A stretch of 64,000 bases of DNA from Piscicola geometra (lineage: Eukaryota; Annelida; Clitellata; Hirudinida; Piscicolidae). Shown piece after piece: positions 44,501-62,000 of this stretch (position 1 is the stretch's first letter; every line of letters starts with the position of its first letter). The notes under the pieces are model-generated. The model saw only the letters and a list, made by a program, of their open reading frames with translations, searched no databases and was not told where the DNA came from. The stretch lies in NCBI GenBank assembly GCA_943735955.1, contig OX030956.1:5973876-6037875 (forward strand), read 5' to 3'. Made by a program: the position numbers and the translations under genes.

Positions 44501-45490
44501 AAATTAGTAAATGTAAAGTTTTTATATGCGCATAGGTGCCACCAGCCAAAGGCAAGAAAACAGTCAAGCCTGCAGACGGCGCTCTAGTGTATGGACTCTT
44601 CATCGATGGCGCCCGGTGGTCTGACGAGTGAGTCCCTTCCTTAGATCATCTTTTTATTCTTCCTTTTTTGGGTTTAAATTGATTTATAACTAACTCTTTT
44701 AAAATATAAAAGTTGCGAATCTTAATAAATCCACTAGTAAAGTTTATGAAGTACTAGAAGATTTATTCAGATTTTCAGCTTGAAAAAAGCAATTAAATGA
44801 TGACTAAGTAGCGCATACATCTCGCAAGGGGCCACTTGGACGAGCAGAAGACGAACCAGTTGTACGAGGCGCTGCCTGACATGGTGCTGACGCCGAAGCT
44901 GAAGGAGGAGATCGACCGATCGGTAATTGCATCCTCTACATTCACGCGTTTCAGTTTTTCAATGTTTATATAACTTATTCTTATTTTAGTGGGGTTTTTT
45001 AAAATTAAATATATTAGTTTCTTTTTTAATATTGTTTTAGCGGGTTTTTAATAAATATTAAATAATTTATTATCGTTTTTAAAATCGTTGTAATGATTTT
45101 TCATTATATATTCTTTTCGTATTTCATAATAGGCATTTTTTAAATTTTTAATTAAAAAAATAGAATTCAAGGTACGTGTGCCCTCTGTACAAGACGAGTG
45201 AGAGGAAAGGAACTCTCTCCACGACGGGTACGCCTTTAAGAATTATTATTATTAATCCGATTATCAAAAAGAATATTTTAGCCGTTATAATAAATTCATT
45301 TGAAATTCATTTTTAAAGAAAAACACATTTTTCTCGGATAATCGAATAAATCAAGCACACAACCTTCCACACGCCTCCTCGCACAGGCCACTCGACCAAC
45401 TACGTGTTGGCAGTCCTGCTCGAGACGAAGCAGCCCGTCGAGCACTGGGTCAAGAGGGGAGTCGCCATGATTTGCCAACTCGACGACTGA
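14190..45490 (+). CDS. Axonemal dynein heavy chain, inner-arm DNAH3/7/12 class (whole gene)
   Basis: A motor subunit of ciliary and flagellar inner dynein arms: AAA+ ATPase cycles drive a linker swing that slides microtubule doublets. About 73 exons add up to about 11.8 kb (about 3,940 residues), the usual length for DNAH3, DNAH7 and DNAH12 and shorter than outer-arm or cytoplasmic chains. All parts are present in order: tail, linker, AAA1 to AAA4 each with a P-loop, stalk with microtubule-binding domain, AAA5, AAA6 and the C-terminal cap ending [10 protein letters not shown] and a stop. Similarity to DNAH7 is strong throughout the C-terminal third (for example [19 protein letters not shown] and [16 protein letters not shown]). 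The exact paralogue is not settled. The segments are annotated separately below. No premature stop or frameshift was found in the joined exons. Confidence 0.95.
14900..14975 (+). mobile_element. SINE 3'-tail fragment (TACGCCAC family)
   Basis: Contains gggtttacgccacgtttata followed by aatcgtcgttgtattgt. It shares this arrangement with 30845-30870 and 52118-52156, which places it in the same SINE family. It lies in dynein intron 2. Confidence 0.45.
15867..16465. other. Dynein intron 5
   Basis: AT-rich intron of about 600 bases. Nothing coding or repetitive stands out. Confidence 0.5.
16560..17212. repeat. Dynein intron 6 with a CAA/CCA triplet tract at the acceptor
   Basis: From about 17030 to 17212 the intron is a run of caacaa/ccaacc triplets that ends exactly at the acceptor (accaacag) of exon 7. 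The usual pyrimidine tract is thus replaced by a purine-containing C/A repeat. The rest of the intron is unremarkable. Confidence 0.8.
17305..17425. repeat. G/T-rich repeat starting at the exon 7 donor
   Basis: Degenerate repeats of about 30 bases built from ggtggtgctgg and ttggcttctgg begin a few bases after the GTGAGC donor of exon 7 and run to about 17425. Confidence 0.65.
18250..18305 (+). mobile_element. Short dispersed repeat (aatcaatcaatc...tatagcga)
   Basis: Four bases after the donor of dynein exon 9, a run of aatc repeats is followed by ccaatatattgatatagcga. The same arrangement occurs at 40930-41000, 57600-57655 and 58515-58575, indicating a dispersed SINE-tail family. Confidence 0.5.
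20419..20770. other. Dynein intron 16, extremely AT-rich
   Basis: Loose repeats of ttaataaatta and aatataatataact type. Simple AT-rich intron with no coding content. Confidence 0.5.
20771..22928 (+). CDS. Dynein heavy chain: linker (exons 17-22)
   Basis: Exons: 20771-21025, 21329-21469, 21616-21737, 21797-22079, 22186-22315, 22796-22928. This is the linker that swings across the AAA ring. It carries landmark sequences [72 protein letters not shown] and [18 protein letters not shown]. Exon 22 ends with [14 protein letters not shown], the helix just before AAA1. Its final codon is split in phase 2 at CCAG|GTTCGT and continues at 26795 ([10 protein letters not shown]). Exon 22's last 23 bases are the source of the large minisatellite that follows. 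Confidence 0.93.
21021..21292. repeat. 12-bp minisatellite seeded at the exon 17 donor
   Basis: About 20 copies of tgcttgctgtgg and close variants. The first two units contain the exon end and donor themselves: tgcttgtgagtgctgcttgc occurs at 21021 and again 25 bases later, so two identical GTGAGT donors stand in tandem at 21026 and 21051. Use of the second would shift the reading frame. Confidence 0.85.
22600..22760 (+). mobile_element. tRNA-derived SINE copy
   Basis: Box A-like tgaccaatgtttaatgg is followed by box B-like ggtttgagtgcaact, then ccctagtagcctat and a tail with gtacggcttatgcaccacta. The same order of blocks occurs at 30725-30868. It is in the sense orientation in dynein intron 21. 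Confidence 0.65.
22906..24778. repeat. 36-bp minisatellite made of the exon 22 end plus its splice donor, about 51 copies
   Basis: The unit is 23 bases identical to the end of dynein exon 22 (gttgtccttgacgtccatgccag is split here as gttgtccttgacg + tccatgccag) followed by 13 intronic bases (gtttgtcgtgttc); about eight units carry 3 extra bases. The first unit is the genuine exon end. Because units are 36 or 39 bases, every copy keeps the same phase. No stop codon interrupts the frame from the exon to 24804; the sense translation is ([12 protein letters not shown])n. Variation is mainly gttt/gttc/gtgt after CCAG. Copy number was counted by eye from the translation. Confidence 0.97.
24779..26794. 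repeat. 24-bp satellite array (49 copies) and degenerate GAT/TAT repeats
   Basis: From 24834 to about 26010 the unit gatgattgggatgatgattataag repeats 49 times with essentially no differences. It then decays into gatgattatgat and related trinucleotide-like repeats to about 26745. About 40 ordinary bases and the acceptor catgcag of exon 23 follow. The long open frame (MIGMMIIR)n is a by-product of the unit length. Confidence 0.97.
26795..28604 (+). CDS. Dynein heavy chain: AAA1 (exons 23-28)
   Basis: Exons: 26795-26953, 27186-27283, 27474-27571, 27760-27852, 28077-28223, 28359-28604. AAA1 is the main ATP-hydrolysing site. The P-loop [19 protein letters not shown] is intact, though an intron (27284-27473) splits its second GTG glycine codon. 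The Walker B segment is [20 protein letters not shown], then [16 protein letters not shown] (sensor I region), [20 protein letters not shown], and [20 protein letters not shown] with the sensor II/arginine-finger neighbourhood. Key residues (Walker A Lys, Walker B Asp-Glu) are all present, so this motor should be active. Confidence 0.97.
28717..31127 (+). CDS. Dynein heavy chain: AAA2 and start of AAA3 (exons 29-34)
   Basis: Exons: 28717-28946, 29122-29305, 29489-29713, 29998-30183, 30441-30566, 30918-31127. Landmarks: DLFPG-type segment read as [16 protein letters not shown], the AAA2 P-loop [40 protein letters not shown] and [14 protein letters not shown], a strongly conserved dynein motif. 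AAA2 binds ATP structurally and usually does not hydrolyse it. The exon at 30441 is the least certain, because its acceptor lies in sequence without a strong pyrimidine tract. Confidence 0.92.
29335..29390 (-). mobile_element. SINE 3'-tail fragment
   Basis: tattatagtggcgtataact is the reverse complement of the tail motif at 30845-30866. It lies in dynein intron 30. Confidence 0.4.
30725..30870 (+). mobile_element. tRNA-derived SINE copy (best preserved)
   Basis: Box A tgaccaatggttaacag and box B ggttcgagtgcaacc stand about 40 bases apart, as in a tRNA promoter. Next come the shared block ccctagtagcctatgaatg and the tail gtacgggttatacgccacta. It lies in dynein intron 33, ending about 50 bases from the acceptor of exon 34. 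Confidence 0.7.
31278..33237 (+). CDS. Dynein heavy chain: AAA3 (exons 35-40)
   Basis: Exons: 31278-31435, 31646-31784, 32024-32383, 32549-32754, 32940-33014, 33147-33237. AAA3 is the regulatory ATPase site. The P-loop is [19 protein letters not shown]; then [14 protein letters not shown], the Walker B region [35 protein letters not shown] and [15 protein letters not shown]. Exon 40 ends at AAAG|GCAACT, a GC rather than GT donor. The neighbouring GT sites break the reading frame, and the joined protein aligns without a gap. Confidence 0.95.
32800..32872 (+). mobile_element. Dispersed repeat (gcgcttttattcgcttc...gcgctatacaaataataa)
   Basis: A short stretch with gcgcttttattcgcttcaga and gggcgctatacaaataataa; the second motif recurs as gggcgctatacaaaaatgac at 34006. 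It probably represents a SINE/LINE tail family. It lies in dynein intron 38. Confidence 0.45.
33399..35143 (+). CDS. Dynein heavy chain: AAA4 (exons 41-46)
   Basis: Exons: 33399-33577, 33722-33933, 34122-34264, 34458-34537, 34682-34796, 35010-35143. The P-loop is [19 protein letters not shown], followed by [18 protein letters not shown], the Walker B-type stretch [38 protein letters not shown] and NCCTIDWFH, then the WP motif [11 protein letters not shown]. Many relatives have GVGGSGRQS in the P-loop; here the Arg is Lys. Confidence 0.95.
33978..34046 (+). mobile_element. Dispersed repeat with gggcgctatacaaa and an (att)n end
   Basis: cttgcgcttcagttgcgtgc and gggcgctatacaaaaatgac, then att repeats. 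It shares the 3' motif with 32847-32867. It lies in dynein intron 42. Confidence 0.45.
35395..38253 (+). CDS. Dynein heavy chain: coiled-coil stalk and microtubule-binding domain (exons 47-52)
   Basis: Exons: 35395-35557, 36586-36744, 36901-37131, 37393-37482, 37624-37935, 38035-38253. The ascending helix begins near [20 protein letters not shown] and continues through [20 protein letters not shown]. The microtubule-binding tip contains [39 protein letters not shown] and NIP. The descending helix carries heptads ([20 protein letters not shown]), followed by [18 protein letters not shown], the conserved stalk exit into AAA5. Stalk length and the conserved PPAGVK-type motif look normal. Confidence 0.95.
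35571..36310. repeat. 31-bp G-rich minisatellite after the exon 47 donor
   Basis: About 23 copies of gggtgcatgagaaatagggg + gtagtggtgga, beginning 13 bases beyond the donor of exon 47. Each unit has G runs of five, two, two and three on the coding strand, so the transcribed intron could form G-quadruplexes. Variants change one or two bases (gcatga/gtacatga, gaaa/ggaa). Confidence 0.93.
36311..36585. repeat. CAC/CAT triplet tract abutting the exon 48 acceptor
   Basis: From about 36460 to 36585 the intron is composed of cac/cat/cgc triplets (accaccaccatcatcatc) and ends at the acceptor cacgaccag. The part before 36460 is ordinary intron. Confidence 0.8.
38406..40459 (+). CDS. Dynein heavy chain: AAA5 and AAA5-AAA6 linker (exons 53-58)
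   Basis: Exons: 38406-38554, 38735-38949, 39215-39407, 39637-39829, 39992-40164, 40319-40459. Landmarks: [93 protein letters not shown] and [23 protein letters not shown]5 lacks a nucleotide-binding P-loop, as in all dyneins. The acceptor of exon 56 follows a poly-A run (aataaaaaaaaag), an unusual context. Confidence 0.94.
40654..42542 (+). CDS. Dynein heavy chain: AAA6 (exons 59-64)
   Basis: Exons: 40654 to about 40821, about 40997-41153, 41340-41564, 41735 to about 41927, 42090-42230, 42405-42542. Landmarks: [90 protein letters not shown] and [12 protein letters not shown], then [20 protein letters not shown]. Two junctions are uncertain. One is between the first two exons, where phases were not resolved. 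The other follows SSK, where either a GC donor at 41928 joins directly to FPVT, or a GT donor at 41928+11 combined with an earlier acceptor adds 12 residues. Confidence 0.9.
40930..41000 (+). mobile_element. Dispersed SINE-tail repeat running into a dynein acceptor
   Basis: aataaatcaatcaaatatag, then ttatatagcgattttcataa and attcaagagcgttctaaag. It matches the arrangement at 57600-57655 (minus-gene intron) and 58515-58575. It lies immediately before the coding start of dynein exon 60, so the repeat appears to supply the polypyrimidine-poor acceptor region (ctaaagcag). Confidence 0.55.
42760..45490 (+). CDS. Dynein heavy chain: C-terminal domain (exons 65-73)
   Basis: Exons: 42760-43002, 43181-43366, 43557-43660, 43812-44016, 44136-44273, 44536-44627, 44829-44922, 45164-45227, 45387-45490 (TGA 45488-45490). 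Landmarks: [117 protein letters not shown] and [15 protein letters not shown]. These are the [11 protein letters not shown] and final HWxxRGVAxxCQL signatures of axonemal heavy chains. Exon 67 ends AACAG|GCGTGC, a GC donor; a GT donor fitting the phase does not exist here. Confidence 0.96.
44286..44420 (+). mobile_element. tRNA-like SINE head in dynein intron 69
   Basis: Sequence 44288-44364 folds loosely like a tRNA: the ends ggcggtg and cgtcgcc can pair, box A is tgatctagtggttaaatgc and box B is gggttcaattcc. The anticodon arm is poor, and the sequence runs on into a non-tRNA block (gtgcgtcaatgctccagagg), so a SINE is more likely than a functional tRNA gene. Confidence 0.55.
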
Positions 45491-46091
45491 ATCTTTTCAT
45501 CCTTTTGCGGATATATTAATTTAACTATTTTTTTAACGTTTTAAAATTACATTTGTATTTTTAGTTTTTAATCTCATATTCAATTGTTCAATTATTGACT
45601 CAATGTTTTGATAATTTGTTGATAATAAAATGTATTTTATGGAAAATTTTGAATATATGTTTTGTTTTTCCTTATATTTTATACCTATATTTTGTTTGAC
45701 AAGTTTGTTTGCTATATTTTTTATTTTAATTTAGAATTAACTTGAATTTGTATACATTTATAATAATATTGTTTTGAACAAAACTTATAGTTTTTGAATT
45801 TTTATCGTTTAGTAAATGTTTTCAAAGAAGTTATTTTTCGTTTCTTACATTTTTTTAATCAAATAATAAAAAAAATAAATTGAATATAATTATTATAATT
45901 TGATAGTTTCAAATAACAGCTGAACTTTAACTTTTTTTCTTGGAAAGGAAAAATTGTTTTCATAAATGATAAGACATTTAAAGATGATTGGCTGCTTGAC
46001 TCGGACCATGTACCTTGGCATTAGTTGTACCCTTTAGTTTATCTTTCTCCAAGAGAATTTTTGTGACAGTTCACATATTTTGTTATTTAAA
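45491..46091. other. AT-rich spacer between dynein and SREBP
   Basis: About 600 bases holding the dynein 3' UTR and the SREBP promoter and 5' UTR. Several aataaa/aataaaa sequences (for example near 45625 and 45865) could be polyadenylation signals. No clear TATA box or sterol-response element was identified by eye. Confidence 0.5.
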
Positions 46092-54934
<8,843 letters not shown>

Positions 54935-55004
54935 CACCTGTTTCTGTGCAGTTAATACATTTATATAATGTCTCAGTGTTGCGACCTAAATGAAAAGTTA
55001 ATTT

Positions 55005-55086
55005 AATTGGTAGTTTAATTGATAGTTTAATTGATAGTTTAATTGATATTTTAATTGATAGTTTAATTGATAGTTTAATTGATTGT
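55005..55086. repeat. 13-bp tandem repeat (tagtttaattgat)
   Basis: About six copies downstream of the SREBP stop codon, probably in or near the 3' UTR. Confidence 0.85.
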
Positions 55087-55102
55087 ACACTAATATATGG
55101 TA

Positions 55103-55359
55103 CAGTCAAAACGTGTAACCAGGCATTTCGCGTAATTCCTAAAAATCAGTCAAAGCGTGTAACGCTGATTTACGCGTATTGAATGAAAAAGCTTTATAAA
55201 TGGCTAAATATGAAAATATATTCATTTCAGTCAACTTTTAAAATAACTTGACATTATTTTACTAACCTTTTTTCATTCAATCTGCGTGAATCATGAGTTA
55301 CACGATTTTACGGATTTTTTTAGGCATTACGCGAAATGCCTGGTTACTCGTTTTGACTG
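55103..55359. mobile_element. MITE with 45-bp terminal inverted repeats and TA target site
   Basis: The element begins cagtcaaaacgtgtaaccag and ends with the reverse complement (ctggttactcgttttgactg). The arms match for about 45 bases with three or so differences. It is 257 bp long, has no coding capacity, and is flanked on both sides by TA (55101-55102 and 55360-55361). This fits a Tc1/mariner-type non-autonomous element. A decayed relative lies at about 12690-12840. Confidence 0.88.
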
Positions 55360-55361
55360 TA

Positions 55362-56092
55362 CATATACACTTTAAGTATATTGTATTTTGACTGTGCTTC
55401 ATTGATTTATATTGAATATGGCGTTTAACCAGCATTAATTCAATTGTTTAACTGCGCTTTGTGACATTGAGGAAAATCCGAAGATTCTCTTTATTTTTAT
55501 TTTAAAGAAAATCTTATAGTTATTAATTTCCAATATCATTATTACCTCAATTTTCGTTTCATATTGAATTGACCAAATTATTCTGAGTAATTTTGAAATT
55601 GTTGTGAGCAACGCCAAACGGATTTCAGCAGAATAGGTTTCTTTGGCGGAAAAATCATCTTGTTTGAGCGATAATTATTTGTTCTATATAAGTGTTTTAT
55701 GTGTCAGCATTTTTCAAATAATTTGAATAAGATTTTTTGAGCTCTAATGTAGCCAATATTTTGTTTTTTTATTTTATTTGAACAAAAATAAACAAATTCG
55801 TAAAACAATTTTCCAAAAATTTGAGAAAAAATCGGAAAACTCAGGTCACGAAAATTTAGTTTAAGCTAAACTTAAAATAAAAGAAAAACATGTGGGTTTT
55901 TAAATTTTGTATCAGCTTTTCTAAACCTACGCTTCATTGGTTTCAATCGGCAGAGAAAATCATGGTTCTGAAAGAATAGTGAATCTTTAGACTTTACATG
56001 TATGGAACTATTTTAAGCTAATAACGTTAGATAAAGCCTACATATCTTATTATACAAGAATGCACCAGATCTGCTTTGACGTTTGAAGATTT
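55362..56092. other. Intergenic region between convergent SREBP and FSIP2-like genes
   Basis: AT-rich sequence that should contain both 3' UTRs. No exon or repeat array is seen. Confidence 0.5.
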
Positions 56093-59000
56093 CTATGCGC
56101 CTTCCCCTTCAGCCACTGCTTCAGCATCTCCATCCGCTTTTTCTTCTTTTGCTTCCTCTACTGCTTCCTCTTCTTTTACTTCCTCTACTGCTTCTTCTGC
56201 CTTTTCCTCTTCTGTCTTCTCTTCTTCCACACCAGGGGCTTCTGCAGTTTTGACATCTTCAATGAAAATGTCGTCAACGACATCGGGTGTGTTGGGAGTG
56301 AGTGGTTTGTTGGTGTTGTCACTGCCCTGCACAGCAGTGCCTTCAGAGTTTTCCCTCAACGAAGCCTCGGGCTCCTGGTCTTCGATGTACTCATCCATCT
56401 GGTCTGGCGTGTTGGGCGTCATCAGGCGGTTGGTGGCGTCACTCTCTTCGGGGAATCTGGAGATCGAGTCAGGCGTTTGAGACGTGAAGGGGCGGTCACT
56501 CTGGCTCCTGGGCGTGCCTTCCTTCGGCATCAGCTCCCTCACCTCCGTTGAAGCATCCTCTTCGTCTGGAGTCTCGTCTCTGTTCGGGTGGTCACTGCCG
56601 CTCAAGTCGGGGTTGGGAATGGTCGAGAACTCATCGGGGTCTTCTTCCTCCAAGCACTCATCTTCCGACTCTTCACACTTGGGCTCGCACACTTCACTGA
56701 CGTTCTCGCGACAGATGATCTCGTCATCGTAGCTGTCTTCGCTCTCAGATTCCTTCTCTTCCTTCGACACCTTCACCTCAGCAACGATGTTCTCCACAAC
56801 CTTCGTCACAAACTTCTTCGTGGCGTTCAAAATGCTCTTGGAGATCTCCTTGTCAGATCTCGGATTCTCCTTGGTGCACCTGATCTGCTTGGCGGTGTCC
56901 TTGATCAGCATGTGCATGCACCTGTTCTTCATCAGGTTTTCGCTGTATTCCTCGATCAATCTCTCCACCTCCTTGCACATCAGCTTGTCTTTGCTGATGT
57001 CGTCTTCTGAGCTGATTATCGCACAGAGCGCGAAAATGTCTTCTGTCTCGATCGCGTTGCACGCCAAAGAGTCCTGGGAAACAATAAATAATCTGTTTTA
57101 AATCTTCTAGGAAATATTTTCAATTTCAGCTTTAAATTTTTTACAATTTCAGCTATCAAAGTATTTTTTATTCTCGATTTTTAAATAGTCTAATAAAAGC
57201 GTACCTTGATCATGTGAAGGCCGTTGATGATGAGACTGGTCAGGAGGTTGTACACCAAGTCATCCTTCTGTTTCCGGTCACACTTATCGGTCTCCTCATT
57301 CTCCTCAAAGATGGAGATGATTTCAAGAGATTGGCAAATCATCTTCTTGCCGTCGATCAACTGACACGCCATTTCGTGGAGGTTCTTCGCCATGGTCACT
57401 TCGGCAATGGCGTTCTGCATCTTCTGCTCTCGCTTGGTGTCGCTGGACTGGCTCTTGTTGTTCTTCGTGCCTCCTTCGTTCTTCAGCTTTGTTGCGATTT
57501 GCAAAAGCTGTTCTCTCACGTATCTGGAAATTATTCAGAAGCAATGTGAATTATATTTTTCACAAACTTTTCTCTTTAGTTAGTAAATTTCAAATAGAAA
57601 AAAAATCAATCAAATATATTTATATAGCAATTCTTCATGAATTCAAGAGCTCGCTGGAATGAATCTGTTGAATTACGAACGTCAAAAGTTTGACCGACCT
57701 TCCAACCATGGTGTTACTGTTGCTCCTCATGAGGGGCGCGGACTCCCAGACGTTCTCATCCTCCTGCACCTCTTGCGGGGGCGCCTTCGTGGAGTTCTTC
57801 TTCTCCTTGCTCTTCATGGCGTTGCTCGCTTTGACGAGTTTCTTCAGTATCTCGAGGTTGTTCTTCAGGAGCCTGGCCAGCTCATTCTTGTTGGCCGCCA
57901 TCATCTCTTGCACAAAGTACGTGTTGCGAATGGTTTTGAACTTGGAGGTTTTTGGCTTGGAGCACACGAATGGCAGTCGGAAGTGCTTCACCGTCAACGC
58001 CAGAGTGTTCTTGATCACCTCTTTCACCAGCCTGTCTGCCACTGAACAACTGTTGATCTTCTTGTCCACCATCTTGCCTCTGCAGTCCTTTTCATCTGTA
58101 TCCTTCGCTGCGCCTTGGTGACCATGCGAGTTAAAAGCTCTATTCAATCAATCTATATTCTTATATTGAAAACATTATTATTAAATGATTATTATTGATC
58201 TAATGGATTCCTTTTGGTCTAGTTACATATGCTTTTCTGTGCTGATTCTTTCTTGTCTGGAGCACCAGTGCCTGCTTCATCCTAACAACGGTTTATAAAA
58301 ATGTCAATTTAGTATTAACTTTTTTTATATGTTTAAAGGTTTAATGTTTTACATTTGAAGCATTGATACATTCATGAAATAACCTCTTCATCATCGTGCG
58401 GCTTCTCTTCGCAATACAACTGCTCTTGGATCGTCGTGACGATCTGAGAGGGTAAATGGGGGAGGTTTTTATGCACCATGTTGAGCTTGAAATTTCGCAA
58501 ACGTATTCTGGAAGTTAATCAATCAATCAAATAAATTAATATAGCGCTTTTCCATAAATTCAAAAGCATCAGAGCCAACTTAGAGGAAGGTGGTCATTAT
58601 TCAGCTAACCAACCTCTTGATAAGGACATTGAGTGTCCCAATTGCCTCCTTCGAAGAAGTCTGCATTACGTAAGGATCAAAAAATCATTTGATTATCATT
58701 TATTTAAATAATAAACAAGAAACTTTAAATAACTTCGCGAACGAAGCTGCGTGCACTTACTAGTTTAAAATTATATTATAAGATTTTGTGTTTATACTAA
58801 GCAGTCAATAAACGATTTTGCTATAACTATTCATAAATCATTATAAATTTGAATATTGTAGATTCCAAAGCGAAAGGCACCACTGACTGTAGGGGCAGAT
58901 GGCAGAGAGAGGGTATTGTCGGTGCGAGATCTTGCAAATGTTTTCTCTCACCTTCCGAATCATCTCCGTCTGCTTCTTCATGTGCTCTTGTCTTGCCTTG

Positions 59001-62000
59001 AACACTGCGTCTGAGATTATTAAATGATTTGATTGAATAAAATAAAATAAATTAAATAAATGTTTCAAGTGCCGTTAAGTTTATACAAATATTAGACTGG
59101 TGTGATGAAGAGACTAATTGAAGAGTATTTTCATAGTGGTCTAAGACCTAATAGAAGAATAGCAAAGTAGAGAATATATTCAACTCGGATAATTATATTT
59201 TTAAATACATAATTTTTATGTATAAAAGGATTCATTTTCAAAGTTCAAGTGAATAATTAGTAAGCTTAAAACATATTAAATATACTCGCTATTGTAATAG
59301 ATGATCTTTTAGAATGTTTTTTTATATTATAAATAATAAGAAAAAATTGTAAAATACAATCAACAAACCTGACATGTTGGCTCTTCTGTTGGCCGTGAGT
59401 TGGTCGTACTCGGCGATGTGTTTGCACCGCTCGTACTTGTAGACCTGCTCCTTCACCAACTCATCAGCCCTGTCCTGGATCTCCGCTTGACTGTGCTTCA
59501 GCCACTCGTTCCAGAACTGGTTTTGAGGGTCATTAAAGTATCGGTTTATAAATGATTGGAATGTTTATTTATTGAGTTTTATTTTGTCAAAGTAAAATAA
59601 ATTTAAGGTTCGTTTAACTGAATATTAATTTCAAACATACATTATGTTTTTAAAAATGAATTCCAAACAACGCATTTTAAGTTCTAGCAACAGTCTCACG
59701 GTGGATTGGTTGTCCTCGTACAACTGGAGCTTCCTCAAGCGGACGAGCGCCTTCTTCTTCACCTGGTTCAGCAGCAACTCACGCAGTTTCACCAACGACT
59801 CTCGCTCGCCCTACCGAATAAAGAATGATAGGTTGACCCACTAAAGCATTGAATACTTTTTCAAATTTGAAGTTTTATATTACTATTACTTTTTTTAATA
59901 CTTTTAAAATATTCATAAAATTAATACGTATAATTTTATAAGTAAAGAAAGAAAATAAAAAGACCTCAGGAAACTGTCTGAAGTATGAAGTTTCTTTGAA
60001 GTCCTTCTCAGCCTTCTCACACATTCCTTTCACTTCCTGATTCAATGCCTCAGAATATCTTCAATTTCAATCGATAAAAAAAGTAATTAAATGATTAATG
60101 ACTAACTTTTCGATTAAATACTTTGTTAAAAATCAAATTCAATATAATAATATTTTTAAAATAAATACTTTTAAATAGGATAAGCTCGTTACAAACTACA
60201 TCTAGTAAACTTTATTATCATTTTGTTATTTTACAAAGGAGCTAGTAATGAGGGAGCATGCACACCTCATGGTGAGAGGGAAGTCGTCACACTCGGTGGC
60301 GTCCTTCATCCTCTCCATCTCCTCGTTCTTCTTCCGCAGCATCGTCTTGATCACCAACTTGTTGATGTCGTCACACTCTGTCTGTTTCTGTGCGGATAAA
60401 AAGAAGAAAATATGAATGGTGGACTTTTTCATATTGACAATATAGCTTTTCATAATAAATGCTATTATTGAGAAGTCCATGGATGAATGTTCGTGTTTTA
60501 AGGTTACTTAAAGACGCTCGTTGACTCATCATTGCGAGCTATGTGGTACGTATTGGAGTAAGTAAATATGTAACTGTTTTTGAATGCGAAATAAATGAGC
60601 GAGAAAGGCAAGAATAAAGCTCGAAGAGGGCACTACAACGGCACCTGAATGGTCTTGAGGATCTCGATATTCATGTAGTGCAGGTAGTGGCGGTACTTGT
60701 TGTACGTCTTCAGACTCGTGATCGTCTTTCCGTCCCTCGTCACCAGGCCTTGTCTGCACACCATCGGGGATTTAATGGTTACGTTCCGATCTTTTTACTT
60801 TGATCACCGCCCACTTCGATTGCTCCAGTTTTATAATGATATTGATCTTTTTTAATTAAAAATTGGAAATTATCCGTTAATAATTCATTAAAAATCATTA
60901 TTTTATAATTTCAAATCTCTCGCCTGTAGAGCATCTTGAGGCGGTTGGTGTTGGAGAAGTAGCACTTGAGGTACGGATCTCTGAGTGAATCGTACTCCAT
61001 GTCGCAGGGCAATTGCTGCATTTTAGGGTCCCACAAGTCAAAGTCTAGGTTCTTGTTCTTCACCCAAGGCTATGTGGATTTGAAAAGATTTGTACCTTAT
61101 TTACCATACAACTTTTCTTAGAATTTGACTATAAAATGGATTTGAACGTCTTAAAGTTCTGTTTATAGAAATGTTCATATGCGGTTTTTCAAGCTGAAAC
61201 CACAAAAACACGGCTTCAGAAACGAATAAGCTTAAACTACAAAATCGAATAATAATCATCGAAGTCTCACTTGCGAGCCGATGGATCCGTCAGCGAGGTA
61301 GAGACTGACAGCGCCGTCAGGCACCTTCTTGAGCATGGGCAGCTTGTTCTGCAAGGGAAGGTAGCGCCATCGGGGCAGGTGGTACGGAGGCACCCCCTTG
61401 AACTGACACATCTTCTTCGACTTCATGTCGAACTTTTGACTCTTCATCGTGCCTATCTATGCAATTCTTCGATTTAATTTTAAGTTTAATTAAAAGATGG
61501 CTCTTTAAAAGTTATTTAGCTATTGTGAGTTTAAGTTTAGTTTTTGGTCGATTTTGAATTTTTTTCGCTTAGATTACCACGGGATTTAGCTCTGATAAAG
61601 TAATATTTATCTAGAGAAAATATAGTTTGGAAATATTTACGAACTACTAATTCAAACTCGTTTAATGACGTTTATTTCAAAAAATCGTTGAGACGTCAAT
61701 ATTTTAAGAGCTTTTGATAATATTTAAAGATTCTAAAGAAAAGAAATTTATTCAAGAAAAACGTTAAATAGTTTACAATTTTTACACCAAATATTTTTTA
61801 ATAAGTCAGAAAAGACAAGGTTTCATTTATTGAATGGTATAAATTACTAATCAGTTTTAGAAATCAATTTGATAATCAGTGAGTCCTATTCAATTGGAGA
61901 CTTAATCAATTCTGCTGAGATTCCTCACATGGCAGCCTGAAAAAGCAATTCAAGTGGTTAAATAAAATCTTTTCTACACAACACAAAACACTAAACGCCT

